Positions 12,080-23,750 of a stretch of 64,000 nt of DNA are shown in pieces (within the stretch, counting starts at the first letter, position 1; each line of letters opens with the position of its first letter). A program made the position numbers and the translations under genes. The notes under the pieces were generated by a model. It saw only the letters and a program-made list of their open reading frames with translations. It did not search any database and was not told the origin of the DNA. Source of the DNA: Halicephalobus mephisto (lineage: Eukaryota; Nematoda; Chromadorea; Rhabditida; Panagrolaimidae); NCBI GenBank assembly GCA_009193035.1, contig SWDT01000011.1, positions 186,001 to 250,000 on the forward strand, read 5' to 3'.

Positions 12080-13264
12080 TCAAGTATGAAAAAGTTTAAA
12101 CAACCCAGTTTTTGAGCCAGATTTGTTTTTTTGAATTTTCGGTTGATCCATTTGTTTCGGAGATTTAGATCTCCTCAACGTCCCCGATCTTGCTACATTT
12201 CTAAAACTGAATCCTTTCCGTTGTCTAGTCTGAACTTCAGAATCACTAGAATACAATCTAGGAGATGGAGATCTTCTATTAGCCCTTTCCTTCATCAAAT
12301 TCGATATTGGCTTATGTAAAACATGTTGGACCCGTTGATGAGGTTCTGTAGCACTCACTTCCGAAAACATTACTGTATACTTTTTCGCCAATTTTTCTCC
12401 ATCTGATTCGTTTACTTGTCTAAAAAGTATTTTGAAATTATTATTTAAAAAACAGAAATTTTCCATAAACTATTATAACTTAACAATCCCGATTCTCGGT
12501 AAAAATTATTTTGCAATTTTGTACAACTTCGCAATTGACCATATCATATATCAATTTTCCCAAAATTCTCTCGACACGAATTTTTATAACTTTTTATAAA
12601 CCAAAATTAAATAACGATTATTTCGTAATTTTAGGCCATTTTTCTTTTTTTCTGAACTACATTCTAATTAAACAAATTTTGAATCCTCTATCCACATCCT
12701 AAGATTAAAGACGATATAAAAGTGTTTTTAAAAATTCAGAAAATTATTTTTTATAAAAATTTAAAACTTACCTATATCTATCAAGATCAGCTTTATTTCC
12801 CAAAAGCAAAGTTTTGTGATCTCTTTCACATAAGGAATGTTCATGTCCTGCAATTTGTTGAAGAAGTTGTTCTGCAATCTGGAATGATAATCTGCTTGTG
12901 ACGTCATATACAACCACAAATACATCTGCCCAAGCCAGATATCTCATAGGATCTCTTTCAGCACTATCTACAGTATCCATTAACCAAATCATCACAGGTG
13001 TTTCTCCTATTGTTTCTTGTTGACAATATGTATCTTCTAAAAAATTTAATTTAATTTAAATTTCAAAATTTACATACCCAAATTCGAACAATATTCTCCC
13101 AGAAATCTCTTCGTTATGTACTTCACAGCTATAGCTAAATTTTTTAATTTTTAAAAAACTTAAAAAATTGATTTTTTTTAAAAATAAAAAGTACCAGATT
13201 TTCCACTATTTTTCATTCCAACAAGTGCTACATGTATTTCAGAAATAGAAGTAGTATTATTCAT
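12080..13264 (-). CDS. RASL12/RERG-like small GTPase, 243 aa
   Basis: Exons on the minus strand: 13264..13195, 13134..13078, 13036..12772, 12419..12080, all in phase. It is a Ras-superfamily GTPase of the RERG/RASL11/RASL12 branch. The P-loop is GMKNSGKS, with Lys at the Ras Gly12 position. AVKYITKRFLGEY matches the helix after the P-loop in this group. The usual DTAGQ is DTVDSAE, so the catalytic Gln is missing, as in other members. NKAD and SAT are the base-binding motifs. The tail is about 70 residues, basic and Ser-rich (RRSPSPRLYSSDSE) and ends LFKLFHT without a CAAX box, so membrane binding by prenylation is not expected. The ATG lies 2 nt after TTCTCAG, a trans-splice acceptor, and overlaps the DET1 stop codon (ATG/TGA). 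It is probably the third gene of the NDUFS5-DET1 operon. The closest relative is inferred from memory. Confidence 0.85.
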
Positions 13265-16131
13265 GACTGAGAATTCGCTGGAATCGGTTTGTCAGGAGGT
13301 CGAACAGCCGGCATAAAGAAAGTCAAATCCGAATCGGCAGGAACTCTCGAACAAGCCAAAACAAATGCATCTTTCGGATGGAAAAGGACCAAACAGGTGT
13401 TGTTAATGCCCCCTGGCGCTTTAAGATGATCGAAGGTGAGGTTTAAATGAGCCTGTCCTGTCAGTTTACTAAATGTTCTGCAAAAAATTATCAATCATAC
13501 AGTAATTAAAAATAAAAATTAACATTATGAAATTATTTCCAACTTTAATTTCTGGGGAATTTTAGACAATTTAAAAATTATCCCAAAATAATAAAATCGA
13601 TGTAAATCAATTTCAGCACATAATTGCCAAATTTACCACTTTTCTGTTGTTGAAATTCCGGAAAAAATCAAGAAAAAGAACGAATTACCAGATTTATCGT
13701 TTTTTTTATTTTCAAAACTGGTAAAAAATCTCTAAAAAAGAGCGAGTTGATTTTCGATGGCAAATTGCCAGGTTTACCATTTTTTGCACTTTCACCCACT
13801 CTCTGCGTGGGAATTCAAAAATTAACAGAATTACTATAAAAGTTACAAATGAATATTTTTACGAAATTATTCCAACAAGAATTTTGCGAATTATCCTAAA
13901 ACAAAAAACAAGTTCATTTTCATTGAAAATTACTAAATTTATTTTTTATATTTTAATTCTTCTTCTGCAGAAATTTTTAAAATATAATTTTTTTTAAATT
14001 ATAGTTTTTAGAAAATAAAACTTTTAAATTATAACTTTTAAAAAATATAACTTTTTTGAATTAGAAAATTACTTATTACTGTATGTGCTGAAATTACCAT
14101 TTAAGAACTGCTCGATGAAAGTATTAATTTTTATATTTAAAAAAACAAACCTGATACTGTATTCAGGAGGAACACGACCTCTTTCGACAACGTTGATCAC
14201 TTTTTCGTCGTAATTGAAAAATTTCGGATCCAAAAAAGGCGAAAAAGCGACAGCACTCGGCATACTTATCGGCAACTGATTCAGAATCTTCCTACACAAT
14301 TCAGAATCATTTCCATTTTTACTTTTAAAGGTTTTTTTAAAAGTTTCATGATTTCTTTTAAATTCTGGAACCAAATCCATTGTCAAAGATCTAGGAACTT
14401 TGGATAAAAATCCATAACGAAATCTTTCATTAGCATTTTCGAAAATTTCCAAAAGTTGAAGAGAACTCAAACCATAAATCCCATCAAAACATCCTTTTTT
14501 CCAATTAAAAAAAGTAAAAATAGCAGGTCCAACAGCAGCATGAGCATGAGGAGGTGCCGGTCTTTCAAATTTCATCGTTTCCAACGTTGTCCATCTAATC
14601 AAAAAATAATCATCGTCGATCATCTGATGTCTGTACATCTTCAAACTTCTGTAAAACTGCGCATTTTGGAAGAATTTCGAAATTTGGTTTTTTCCTCTAT
14701 GAAGTTCAAAAATTTCTTTCAAAAGTAGTTGTTTCAATACAGTAAACGAACTGTCACTGACATTACTGACGAGAAACCTTTCATCAAAAGGAATTATGTC
14801 TTCTCCAATTTCTATTATTTTCTTAAAAGTCATTTTCGAAGTAATTTCATAAAGATGCAGCAGTTGGTGCTGGACAGAAAGAACCGACAGCACCCGTTTT
14901 CTCATGTAAATGGAATGCGGAATAGGAATCCATTCATATTCTAGTTCTAATCTGTCTGTGACTTTTCCAGCCTGAAATTTGGCATTATTCCTCACATTCC
15001 TACAAAAACTAAAAACAGATAATGCCACGAAATCGTTTCGGTACAAATTTCTGGAATTTTCTAAAATGTTAAACATTCTGGTTTCATATATCAATTTTAA
15101 AATATTCAATCTAGTCTGAGAAATCCTCAAGAGATTATAGAAGTCTACATAAGATTCTCAAAGATTTAGAAAGTTGCTACAAGATTTAAAGAAGATCTAG
15201 AAACTTCAATGAAATACTAAGATTTACAAATCTTTTATTGAATTTTGGAAAGTTCTAGATTCCAATAAGTTTCTAACAGATTTGAGAATATCTAGAATTT
15301 TAGAAAGTTACCATAAGATTTAAGAAAGTTCCAGAAATTCTAATAAGCTTCTATCGTATTTGAGAATATCTAATAGAATTTTAGAAAACTACCATAATAT
15401 TTAAGAAAGTTCCAAAAATTCTAATAAGTTTCTAGCAGATTCTAGAGCATTCTACTAGATTTTGGTACGTTTTAGAAACTATCACGGAATTCCAATCTTG
15501 TGTCAAAAAATAAACTTACATTTAAATCAATTAAAAGAAAAACATAGTGATCCAGAGAATCTACAGTAGGTAGCAGTGATTCTGAATTCCTTTGAGTTAA
15601 GATGGCCGGAGAATTCATGTCAAAGACGAACGGACTACAGCACAGGACGATGATCATGAACTCGTCGTCTTCGTGGAGCAACACCAGATCCTTGTGGAAT
15701 TTGTACTCACGGCCCAGGGCTGAAGTAAGTAATTCACAAATATATTAATAAAAATCAAGATTTTTACCTGGAAGATGTTCTTCTAAGGTTACTGTAAACC
15801 GTGGATGGAAGACTTTGTAAAACATTTCCTTCGGGGACACCAGGGAGAGAGTAGGACAGTAACAGTAATCGTAGACGATTAACTGGCTTTCTGTGGTGGC
15901 GATTAGTTTTTTTCCGTTGTAAGTGAACCTCAGGGGGGTGATCGGGGGCCGATCGACGTTGGGGGTCATATGGTCCAGATTTACGGTGAAAATTGGATCA
16001 ACATGATCGTTATATTCGTTGAAGTCCTGACTGCCGTAAAGCTTCATCCGTTTGGCTAATCTATGGTAGCTTCTGGGGGGTTCTCCAAAAGGTACTTCGT
16101 CTTCGTTGAACCACGGAATGTTTTTCTCCAT
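13261..16131 (-). CDS. det1: DET1 homologue, adaptor of the CUL4-DDB1 ubiquitin ligase, 533 aa
   Basis: Exons: 16131..15768, 15719..15520, 14971..14151, 13477..13261, all in phase. DET1 pairs with DDB1 and COP1 in a CUL4 E3 ligase that degrades transcription factors; it is nuclear. Family marks in order are YHRLAKRMKLYG near the N-terminus, GKVTD then VLSVLSVQHQLLHLYE, LLEIFENANERFR, LPIS...FLDPKFFNYDEK and a C-terminal LVLFHPKDAFVLACSR. The length matches the human protein (about 550). Exon 3 is placed at 14971 because it restores LIDLN-AGKVTD, the family order; an acceptor near 15121 would add an unmatched insert. The start follows TTTTTCAG (AG at 16135-16134), 118 bp after the NDUFS5 stop, as for an operon gene. 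The last Ser codon and TGA lie beyond the RASL12-like acceptor, so splicing there would remove the DET1 stop. Confidence 0.9.
13264..13275 (-). other. Trans-splice acceptor inside the DET1 3' end
   Basis: On the minus strand AATTCTCAG precedes TCATGAATA. The AG is at 13268-13267, the RASL12-like ATG at 13264 and the DET1 TGA at 13263-13261. Such zero-distance junctions are known from SL1-type operons of C. elegans. Confidence 0.5.
13640..14060. repeat. Dispersed repeat in DET1 intron 3, also at 29108-29590
   Basis: The block with GAGCGAGTTGATTTTCG, GGCAAATTGCCAG, TTTGCACTTTCACCCACTC and CAACAAGAATTTTGCG recurs nearly unchanged around 29108-29590. Both copies run on into the same AT-rich tail, so this is one dispersed family. 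Confidence 0.85.
14972..15519. repeat. DET1 intron 2, rich in TTCnnGAA-like words
   Basis: The intron is built from loose repeats of AGAAAGTTCCAGAAATTCTAATAAG-like text (15180-15470). Similar words fill other non-coding stretches of the window (27000-27420, 39130-39650, 41160-41530). Confidence 0.5.
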
Positions 16132-16253
16132 TTCTGAAAAATCAATCCAAAAGTCTTCCAAAAAACAAAAATAACATGGTATTTGACCAATTAAAGCAAT
16201 TCTTGGGAATTTTTCGGTTCTATTATATTCACATAATGAATCTAAAAAATCCC

Positions 16254-16655
16254 CTAAAGTTGAGCGGAAAAGTATTCCGGTTTGAATTGCCCAATCTTGA
16301 CGTGGTTCTCATAGATGGTGTCGTTCTTGCCTTCTATGTAGCGCTTCCAGTGCTCTTTTCTCATCGCATCGTAGCGTTTCAGTTGCTTGTCGTTGCTCAG
16401 ACACTCGGAGAAGTCCCGGTACTCCAGATCGCAGTGAAGACGACCCAATTTTGTTCCAAAAGCCTCCATACAGCGGTAAAACTGAGCTTCAAAGTATCCA
16501 CATTTCGTTCCTGAAAAAAATTATATAAAAAAATTGAAAATAAAAAAATTTCGACCTTGATAAGTCATCGGAAATTGGAAAGCATCCGAGAGCGGAGATT
16601 TGAAGATCGGATGAATGGCGCTAAGTCCATCTGGGGCCATGTTACCTGAAGCCAT
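16254..16655 (-). CDS. nduf-5: NDUFS5 homologue, mitochondrial complex I subunit, 118 aa
   Basis: Exons 16655..16556 and 16510..16254 join in phase, completing a Gly codon. NDUFS5 is a small intermembrane-space-facing accessory subunit of NADH:ubiquinone oxidoreductase. It has the twin CX9C pattern: C-GYFEAQFYR-C at residues 37-47, and C-DLEYRDFSE-C about 10 residues later. These Cys form the two disulfides made by the Mia40 route. The C-terminal tail is charged and helical (KEHWKRYIEGKN). There is no cleavable presequence, as expected for a CHCH protein. The start MASGNMAPDG lies nine bases after TTTTCAG (AG at 16666-16665) in good context. It is the first gene of a probable three-gene operon with DET1 and the RASL12-like GTPase. 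The twin CX9C spacing makes the call strong; the nematode symbol is from memory. Confidence 0.88.
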
Positions 16656-16744
16656 GGTTGCTGGCTGAAAACAAAAAAATTACCATAAAAAATTCTATAA
16701 AAAATCGAGTTTTAAAAACTACAAACTTATGAAACAAAACTGGC

Positions 16745-16860
16745 TCGTCTAACAAGTTGTGTTTTTCGAAAGTCGCACAACGCCAGAAATTCGAAAAATA
16801 CTTTTTTTCAAACATGTTGATCATTGTCAAAAATCGCACAACGCCAAAAATTCGAAACTA
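16745..16860. repeat. Two direct copies of a CGCACAACGCCA motif upstream of the NDUFS5 operon
   Basis: GTCGCACAACGCCAGAAATTCG (core at 16773-16790) and TCGCACAACGCCAAAAATTCG (core at 16832-16850) are 59 bp apart. The same ACAACGCCAAAAATT core recurs many times at 42320-43010. Confidence 0.7.
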
Positions 16861-17159
16861 ATTCTTTTAAAATGTGCTGATAATTTATGTAAAAATAAAT
16901 TTCTTTAAAATTATTAATTCTATTAAAATAAATAGTTTCGAAAATGTTTAAAAAAATTTATTTTTTAGGATTTTCAAAAAATAAAATTGCTTTATTTTAA
17001 TTTTTGATTTTTTTTAAACTTTAATTCAGAGAATACAGTACTGTAGTTTTGATATATGAATTTTATTTTAAAAAATTTTATGGATAAAAATAGAAAAGGA
17101 ATTTTTTAGGATGTGTTAAGAAAGAAAAAAATAATGATCTTTAACAAAAACCCCCCACC

Positions 17160-17245
17160 CGCGTCCTACAGTATTCCACACTCCCTGGTTTTCAGGCTAT
17201 CATTGCAGCTCCTTTTTAGTCCAGTTTTCTGTTCCAATAATACAA
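17160..17245. repeat. Dispersed CCTACAGTATTCCAC repeat copy
   Basis: The block with CCTACAGTATTCCAC, CCCTGGTTTTCAGGCTATC and AGTTTTCTGT is a diverged copy of the 228-bp units found in the last intron of the third innexin (49840-50480). Confidence 0.6.
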
Positions 17246-18230
17246 AAATTAAAAATTTTACTTTTTTAAACTTTAATGCATTGATTTTTAAAAGAAAATA
17301 AAACATGAATTTCGATATAAAATCAAATATTATTGTGATTTTTGACATACGAATTTTATTAAAAAAAGAACTTTATGAATAAAAATTCCGAAAAATTAAA
17401 TTTTCAAATTTTCACAATTATGTGTGAAAAATAACAATGAGTTGTCGGCACAGGACGTGAGCCAGGTCCTGCCGCGATAGTCCCTGAAGTTACGGTAGAG
17501 GTGCGCTTGTTTTTTCCGAACTTGGTTGCTTTGGAAAAATTATTATCATTGTTTTTTATTTTTATTTCTCTCTTTTAAATTTTATTTTTCTTTTTTAAGT
17601 TTTATTTTTTGGAATAAAAAAGTTTAAAAAATAAATTTCCAAGAACTTGGCCTGCATTTTGGAGATTTTATTGTTTTGGTTTTTGGTTCTTCCATGTTTG
17701 AAGCCAAAGAACGAACTACAATTCCAATTTTTTACATCAGCGTGATCGAAGACGGAAAAATCGATCCATTTGTAAAAACTGGAGAAAATTCATTTTCACG
17801 ATTTTTGGTGTAATATGATCGATTAGATGTTCTTTAATTTTTTATCCAAATCCGAAGTCGAAAATTGGAACTTCCGTGATGGACTTAACTAAAGATGGAA
17901 GAAGACTTTCGTGAATAAAGTATTACGAAAAAGGATTAATATTTCAGGATTCTTAAAGTGATGTGATCATACAGCATACTGTATTTTTTAATTTTTAGTT
18001 ACTCGAATTTAAATTTTAAAAACTTCATATATGAAATTTAATAGGAAACTTTCATATATAAAAAGTCATTTTTCAGAGTTGTTTATACATATGGTAAATT
18101 GTAGTTTAATATTTTAATTACTTAATTTTTAATATATAAAGTAAAATATTTCTGCAACTTTCGGTATGTGAATCATTTTATCGAACGAGTCTTCAAAGCA
18201 CATGACAATGTACGATTAGATTTCAATTTC

Positions 18231-18310
18231 AAGAATCGAACCTGTGTCTGATGTCCGGTTGTCGTCCCATGTCCACACAACCTCAGGACGCTCGTTAGTG
18301 TTGTTTTTCC
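18231..18310 (-). other. tRNA-like B-box fragment
   Basis: On the minus strand, ACACAGGTTCGATTCTTG contains a near-perfect RNA polymerase III B box, but no cloverleaf can be closed. It is probably a SINE or tRNA-pseudogene remnant. Confidence 0.25.
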
Positions 18311-18784
18311 ACGACTTCCTGTGTCTCAGCCTATCTAAGATTATCCTAGTCTCCTCTTCTCTGTATATCCTCAAGATCTACTGTACTTGATCAATGCTGC
18401 ATATTATCAAAGTTGGAACTCAGAGTTCAAGGTCGAAATTCTAATTTTTCGTGTTAAAATGCAACTTATGAGTCATATTTGAATTAGAGGAGTCTAGTTA
18501 ACTTCCAACTGCTAATTTGGATAGATTTTTAAAATAAAAAATATGATTCTTAACCTGAAAAGTCTGAATTTCGATCTTGACCTTTAAGTTCTAATTTTGA
18601 TAACACAAACCAGAGTTGTCGAGGTTTTGAAAACTTCAATTTTGGATGGAAGTTGTTTGAGTTTTTTGATTTCTAATGATAGTTGTTTGAGTTTTTTGAT
18701 TTCTGAACTTGGATTAATTTGAAATCGATCTGGAAATTCAATAGTCGACAGTTCTGTACTTGAAAGTTTTTATATAAAGTTGTC

Positions 18785-18855
18785 AATTCGTCAAAATCCC
18801 AGTTCCTCGACCGGGAATCCAACCTGGGCCTCCGATTGCCACAAGGGAACTGGTA
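18785..18855 (-). other. tRNA-like fragment with paired ends
   Basis: On the minus strand CAGTTCC...GGAACTG can form a 7-bp end stem around CCCAGGTTGGATTCCCGG, which has a B box with one mismatch. The distance between the ends is too short and irregular for a functional tRNA. Probable tRNA-derived element remnant. Confidence 0.3.
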
Positions 18856-19169
18856 TATAAATTTAACTAAAAATAGAAAGTAATTTCTATATAAAAGTTC
18901 TATTTTTGCATAATTATGTGTGACATTTTGTTAATTTAATTTTTAATTGTCCAAGGCTGATATTTGAAAATAAATTGCTGCACAATTTTCGCCGTATTAG
19001 TTTCGCGGAAAAATGCAATAGATCTTCATGAATAAAAATTCCAAAAAAATTTATGATTATCCAAATACTAAACTGATCGACTGTGTTTTGCTTTTTAATT
19101 CTTTGATTTTTAATACATAAAAAATTATTGTAATTTTTGATATATGAATTCAGAAAATTAATTTTTTTA

Positions 19170-19330
19170 GGATTATTTTTCATATATGAATTTTATAAAA
19201 AAATAATTTTTCATATATAAACTTTATTAAAAAATTTATTTTTTTTGGATTATTTCTCGATATATAAACTGTATAAAAAATAAATTTTTTTAGGATTATT
19301 TTTCATATATAAACTTTATTAAAAAATTTA
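19170..19330. repeat. About 65-bp AT-rich tandem repeat
   Basis: Three units of TTTAGGATTATTTTTCATATAT followed by AAACTTTATTAAAAAATTTATT (with variation) lie head to tail. Confidence 0.6.
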
Positions 19331-19759
19331 TTTTTTAAAATTATTCTAGTGCTAAAATAATCAAATATGTTTTAATTTCTTAATTCTTTAATTTTAAGTT
19401 TAAAAAAAAGTTTGAAAAATTCCCATAAAATTAACCGAAAATTACTTTTTAAAAATTATTTTTATTTAATTTTACGAATACTGTAGAAAATTAAAAATTA
19501 TTTGTTTTAAAAAATTTCAATTTTTTCATTAATTTTACTTTTGTCTTTTTTTCGTATTTTATTCAATAAATTTCCCACATGAGAAATAATGAAACTATTT
19601 TTTACGTGCCCGAAGTCTACGAAGCAGTCAACATCAGAATCAAAGTTTATTTAAAATTTCTCACATGAATTGAGTAGGCTGGCTGGACCAAAGGTTGCGA
19701 GCAAAGTGCGAATTTAATCCTGACTTTGAAATTTTCATAAATGCAAAAACGAAAATTTA

Positions 19760-20118
19760 ACTAATTTGCCTGAATGTTGCGAGCAAAGTGCAGATTTTCG
19801 ATATCAACCAATCTGCCAGAATACTGCAAGCAAAGTGCGGATTTAATTTCGATTTCGACCAGCCTGCCAGAATGTTGCGAGCAAAGTGCAGATTTTCATT
19901 TTTTGTCTACCAGCCTGCCAGAACACTGCGAGCAAGTTGCAGATTTAATTTGGATTTCGACCAACCTGCCAGAATGTTGCGAGCAAAGTGCAAATTTTTA
20001 TTTTTTGTCTACCAGCCTGCCAGAATGTTGCGAGCAAGTTGCAAATTTTTATTTTTTGTCTACCAATCTGCCAGAACACTGCGAGCAAGTTGCAAATTTT
20101 TATTTTTTATATTTTTTA
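19760..20118. repeat. 51-bp minisatellite, about 7 copies
   Basis: CTGCCAGAA starts at 19813, 19864, 19915, 19966, 20017 and 20068, exactly 51 bp apart. Each unit is CTGCCAGAATGTTGCGAGCA plus an AT-rich tail. A partial first unit lies at 19765. Because 51 is divisible by three, the frames stay open and would spell a 17-residue repeat. No start, splice or promoter context supports translation. Confidence 0.92.
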
Positions 20119-21449
20119 TGTCGACCGTTTTATAGATTTCAGAGTTGGATTAAATAGTCCCGCAGCTAAGGCCAGTTTCAAAACGCAAAAAGTCCAATTT
20201 CCGGTAGCGTGGGATTCTGAAGCGTCCAATTTATCCCTTTTCAAAGTTAATCTTTTCTAAAACAAATTTAAAAAAAAAAAGTTCAATGATCCGAAAATTA
20301 AAAAATAAATTTTTCATTTTTGAATATCTTTGTTCTTTAAAATTATAAAAAAGCGAAAAATCCATTTTTGAATAAAAAATTTATAATTTTTCCGGAAAAA
20401 GAAAAGCGACTTTGGATTAAAAATTTTTCGATTGTCTCATAAATGTGAAAATGGACATTTTTGAATTAAAAATTTATGAATTATTTTATTTAAAAAATAT
20501 AATTTTAAATAAAAAAGTTCAAAAAAATTAAATTTTTAATAAAAAAAGTTTTAAAAATTTAATTTTAAATAAAAAAGTTTTAAAAAATTTAATTTTAAAT
20601 AAAAAAATTTTTTTTAATTTATAAATTATTATAAAATTTTTAACTTTTATAAAAAATAAAACATTTAATTTTAAATTTAAAAAAATGCAGATTGTTTAAT
20701 AAAACATGAAAAAAGTTTATTTTTAAATTTGAAAAAATGTAAATTGTTCAATAAAATATTTAAAGTTTATTTTAAATAAAACAAATTTAACAATTATTGC
20801 GTAATAAAAAATTTATTTTTAAATTTAAAATTCGAAAAAAAAATATTTTTAAAAATTTAGAAAAATTTCTTTTTTAAATTTAATTTTTAAAAATTTTTTA
20901 TTTTTTTTATAAATTGCAGAAAAGTTGATTTTTGAATTTAGAAAAATCCAAAAAAAATTTTTTTTTAAATTTGAAAAAAAAATATTTTTAAAAATTTTTT
21001 ATTTTTTATTTTTTTATAAATTGCAGAAAAATTTATTTTTGAATTTAGAAAAATCCGAATTTTTTGATGATCTTTGAAAAATCTAAATTTAGGAACCACA
21101 AAGTAGTCCAAATTCGAAAAATTTTCGGATTCAATTTGTGTGAAGTTTCTGACACGAAAAGTTGTCTTCAAAGTCCCTCGTCTGGACAGCTAATCCGGCA
21201 TGCAAGAGGACTTGTTTGGCTTCGTTTCGATTTTTTGAAAGCATTTCCTGTTCGTTTTTGTTCAATTTTCAATTTTGGATTTTTTTTTATTTTGGATAAT
21301 TTATTTTTAAATTAATTTTTCAATAATTAACTTAATTTAATGTTTTAGTTAAGTAAAAAAAATAATTTAAAAATAATTTCGAAATCAAAGAGAATCGAAA
21401 AAAGAAAACCAGGAAGCAAATGTCACTGGGAACAATTGTACACAAAAAA

Positions 21450-22210
21450 ATGTAATTTTTAGTTCAATAACAGATGAAAATTGTCATTATTAAGTTGTGA
21501 TTTTCTTCACAGATCTCAAATGTTTATAAAAATGTTACATTTCCGTCACATTTCGTAATTGTTAAAGTTAAAAATTATGATTTTATGTAAAGTTGAAAAT
21601 TTTTGAACAAAAAGTTGACTTTTTAAATTAATTATAATATTTAAAAAATGTAATTTTTGGTTCAATAATAGATGGAAATTGTCATTATTAAGTTGTGATT
21701 TTCTTCACAGATCTCAAATATTCATGAAAAATGTTACATTTCCGTCACATTTCGTAATTGTTAAAGTCAAAAATTATGATTTTTTAAAAAGTTGAAAATT
21801 TTTGAACAAAAAGTTGAATCTTCTTAATTAATTATAATATTTAAAAAACATAATTTTTTATCCAGTAAAAAATGGAAATTGTCACTTTTAAGTTTTAATT
21901 TTGTCACAAAAGTCAAATATTCATAAAAATCTTATTTTTTTTTGTTACATTTCACAATTGTCACTGGACTGAAAATTACTATTTTATGTAAAGTTGAAAA
22001 TTTTTGAACAAAAAGTTGAATCTTCTTAATTAATTATAATATATAAAAAAACATAATTTTTTATCCAGTAGAAAATGGAAATTGTCACTTTTAAGTTTCA
22101 ATTTTGTCACAAAAGTCAAATATTCATAAAAATCTTATTTTTTTTGTCACATTTCACAATTGTCACTGGACCGAAAGTCACGATTTTTTAAAAAGTTGAA
22201 AATTTCCAAA
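21450..22210. repeat. Four tandem copies of a MITE-like unit of about 190 bp
   Basis: Units start near 21452, 21645, 21845 and 22043. Each carries TAATTTTTAGTTCAATAA-like text, GGAAATTGTCA, TCAAATATTCAT, a block TTACATTTC-CAATTGT and GTTGAAAATTTTTGAACAAA. Single copies of the same family lie at 37790-38580, 49020-49360 and 59200-59375. Confidence 0.85.
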
Positions 22211-23143
22211 CTTTGTTCGAAAAAGCAACGCAAACCTTCAATTAAATCTAATTGCTTAAATGGATTTCTGAAATCTGAAATAACTTCAAAAATGCCAGGT
22301 GTCTGATTGCCATAGAGATAAAACTTTTGGACTAATGAGTCTTGCCTCAGGCAACGACCATCTCATTAACTCTCTTGAGGGAGGATTTACACAAATTTTA
22401 GAATTTTAAAATTCATAAGAGGTTTTCTGCCTCAGTAATTACGGCTACAGTATGCCCGACATTCCATCAATAAGTGCGGATTTTCCGAATTGCGCAACAG
22501 CCGTCGTTGTGTTCTGGATAAATGTCCCAAAAAACAAAAATCAATTTTCAAAAACCGTAATCCATAACTGAAAAAGAAAAAATTTTCCTTTCAAGACCAA
22601 TTTTTAAATAAAATAAAAAAAAAAACAACTTTTTAAGTAAAATTTAAAAAAAATTAAAAATAAATTTAAAAAAAATAAAAATTAATTTTAAAAAAAATAA
22701 AAAATTAATTTTTAAATAAAATTTAAAAAAAAATTAATTTTAAAAATAAATATTTTTTTTTAATTAAAAATAAATTTAAAGAAAAATAGTTTTTTTTTTA
22801 AATTTTTTAATTAAAAAAATTTATTAATTTTTATATTTTTGAAAATCTTTCAAACTTTAATTTTCTTTGTTTACATTTTACCACCTACAGATGTGGTCTA
22901 CATTTTCACATGTTTTTAAATTAAAAATTAATAAAGTTTACTGTAATTTTGAATCCAATTCTAAAAATTAGAAATTAAAGATTCTCAAAAAAATATTTTT
23001 GTTAATTTAAAAAATTTTTATTTTTATATTTTAAAATTAATGAAAAAAGTGAAATTTAAAAAAAATAAAAATTATTGAAAAATTTTTTGCTTTTTGGAGA
23101 TAGATGAAACTTGACAGTTTGGACCCCTTGACCACCTCTGTGG

Positions 23144-23450
23144 GGATCCGAACCTGGCACTTAGATGCTGGAAAGCGGGAATTTGGCGGGATCCAGAACT
23201 CGGATCCGAACCCGGCACTTAGATGCTGGAAAGCAGAAATTTGGCGAGATCCAGGATTCGGATCCGAACTCCGGCACTTAAACGCCAAAAATAGGGAATT
23301 TAGCGAGATCCAGGACTTGGATCTGAACTCCGGCACTTAAACTCCGAAAAGCGGGAATTTAGCGAAATCCAGGACTCGGATCCGAACCTGGCACTTAAAC
23401 GCCGAAAAGCGGGAATTTGGCGGGATCCAGGACTGGGATCCGCCGCTTGA
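23144..23450. repeat. 58-59-bp minisatellite, 5-6 copies, with a B-box-like core
   Basis: GGATCCGAAC cores start at 23144, 23202, 23260, 23319 and 23378, then a degenerate one at 23436. Each unit also has CTTAGATGCTGGAAAGCGG or a variant and GGGATCCAG. The region is far more GC-rich than its surroundings. Confidence 0.9.
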
Positions 23451-23750
23451 CCGGGAAAGGAACCGATCGGGGAGAAGCTCGTGACTGAAAAGGTCGTAAA
23501 AAATCGATTTTTAGTGACTTGAAATTTTTATTTTTTACACGTTTTTTGCCTTTTCTGAGGAAAACAAAACAACGGGATAAGATCACAGAATTGAAAATTA
23601 TTAAAATTAATAACAATAATGGCTAGGATTTCTTCGGTAATTACGTTTTAATTTTTTTAAATTTTTTTTGAGATTTCTTTGGTCCCGCAAAGAATAACAA
23701 GACTAACGGAGCCAATCCTGACGGTGTAACAGGATCTGCAAGTACGGTAG

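Noticed and set aside
15131..16161. DET1 starting at an upstream ATG (MEDFWID...) and an exon from 15121
   Set aside because: The acceptor TTTTTCAG lies after that ATG. The extra 5' stretch of exon 3 would break the family order LIDLN-AGKVTD.
19760..20118. CRISPR-like array
   Set aside because: The whole 51-bp unit is repeated without unique spacers, in a eukaryotic genome.
19774..20157. Open frames of 90-127 residues with a 17-residue repeat
   Set aside because: They arise from the 51-bp minisatellite; all frames are open, with no splice or start context.
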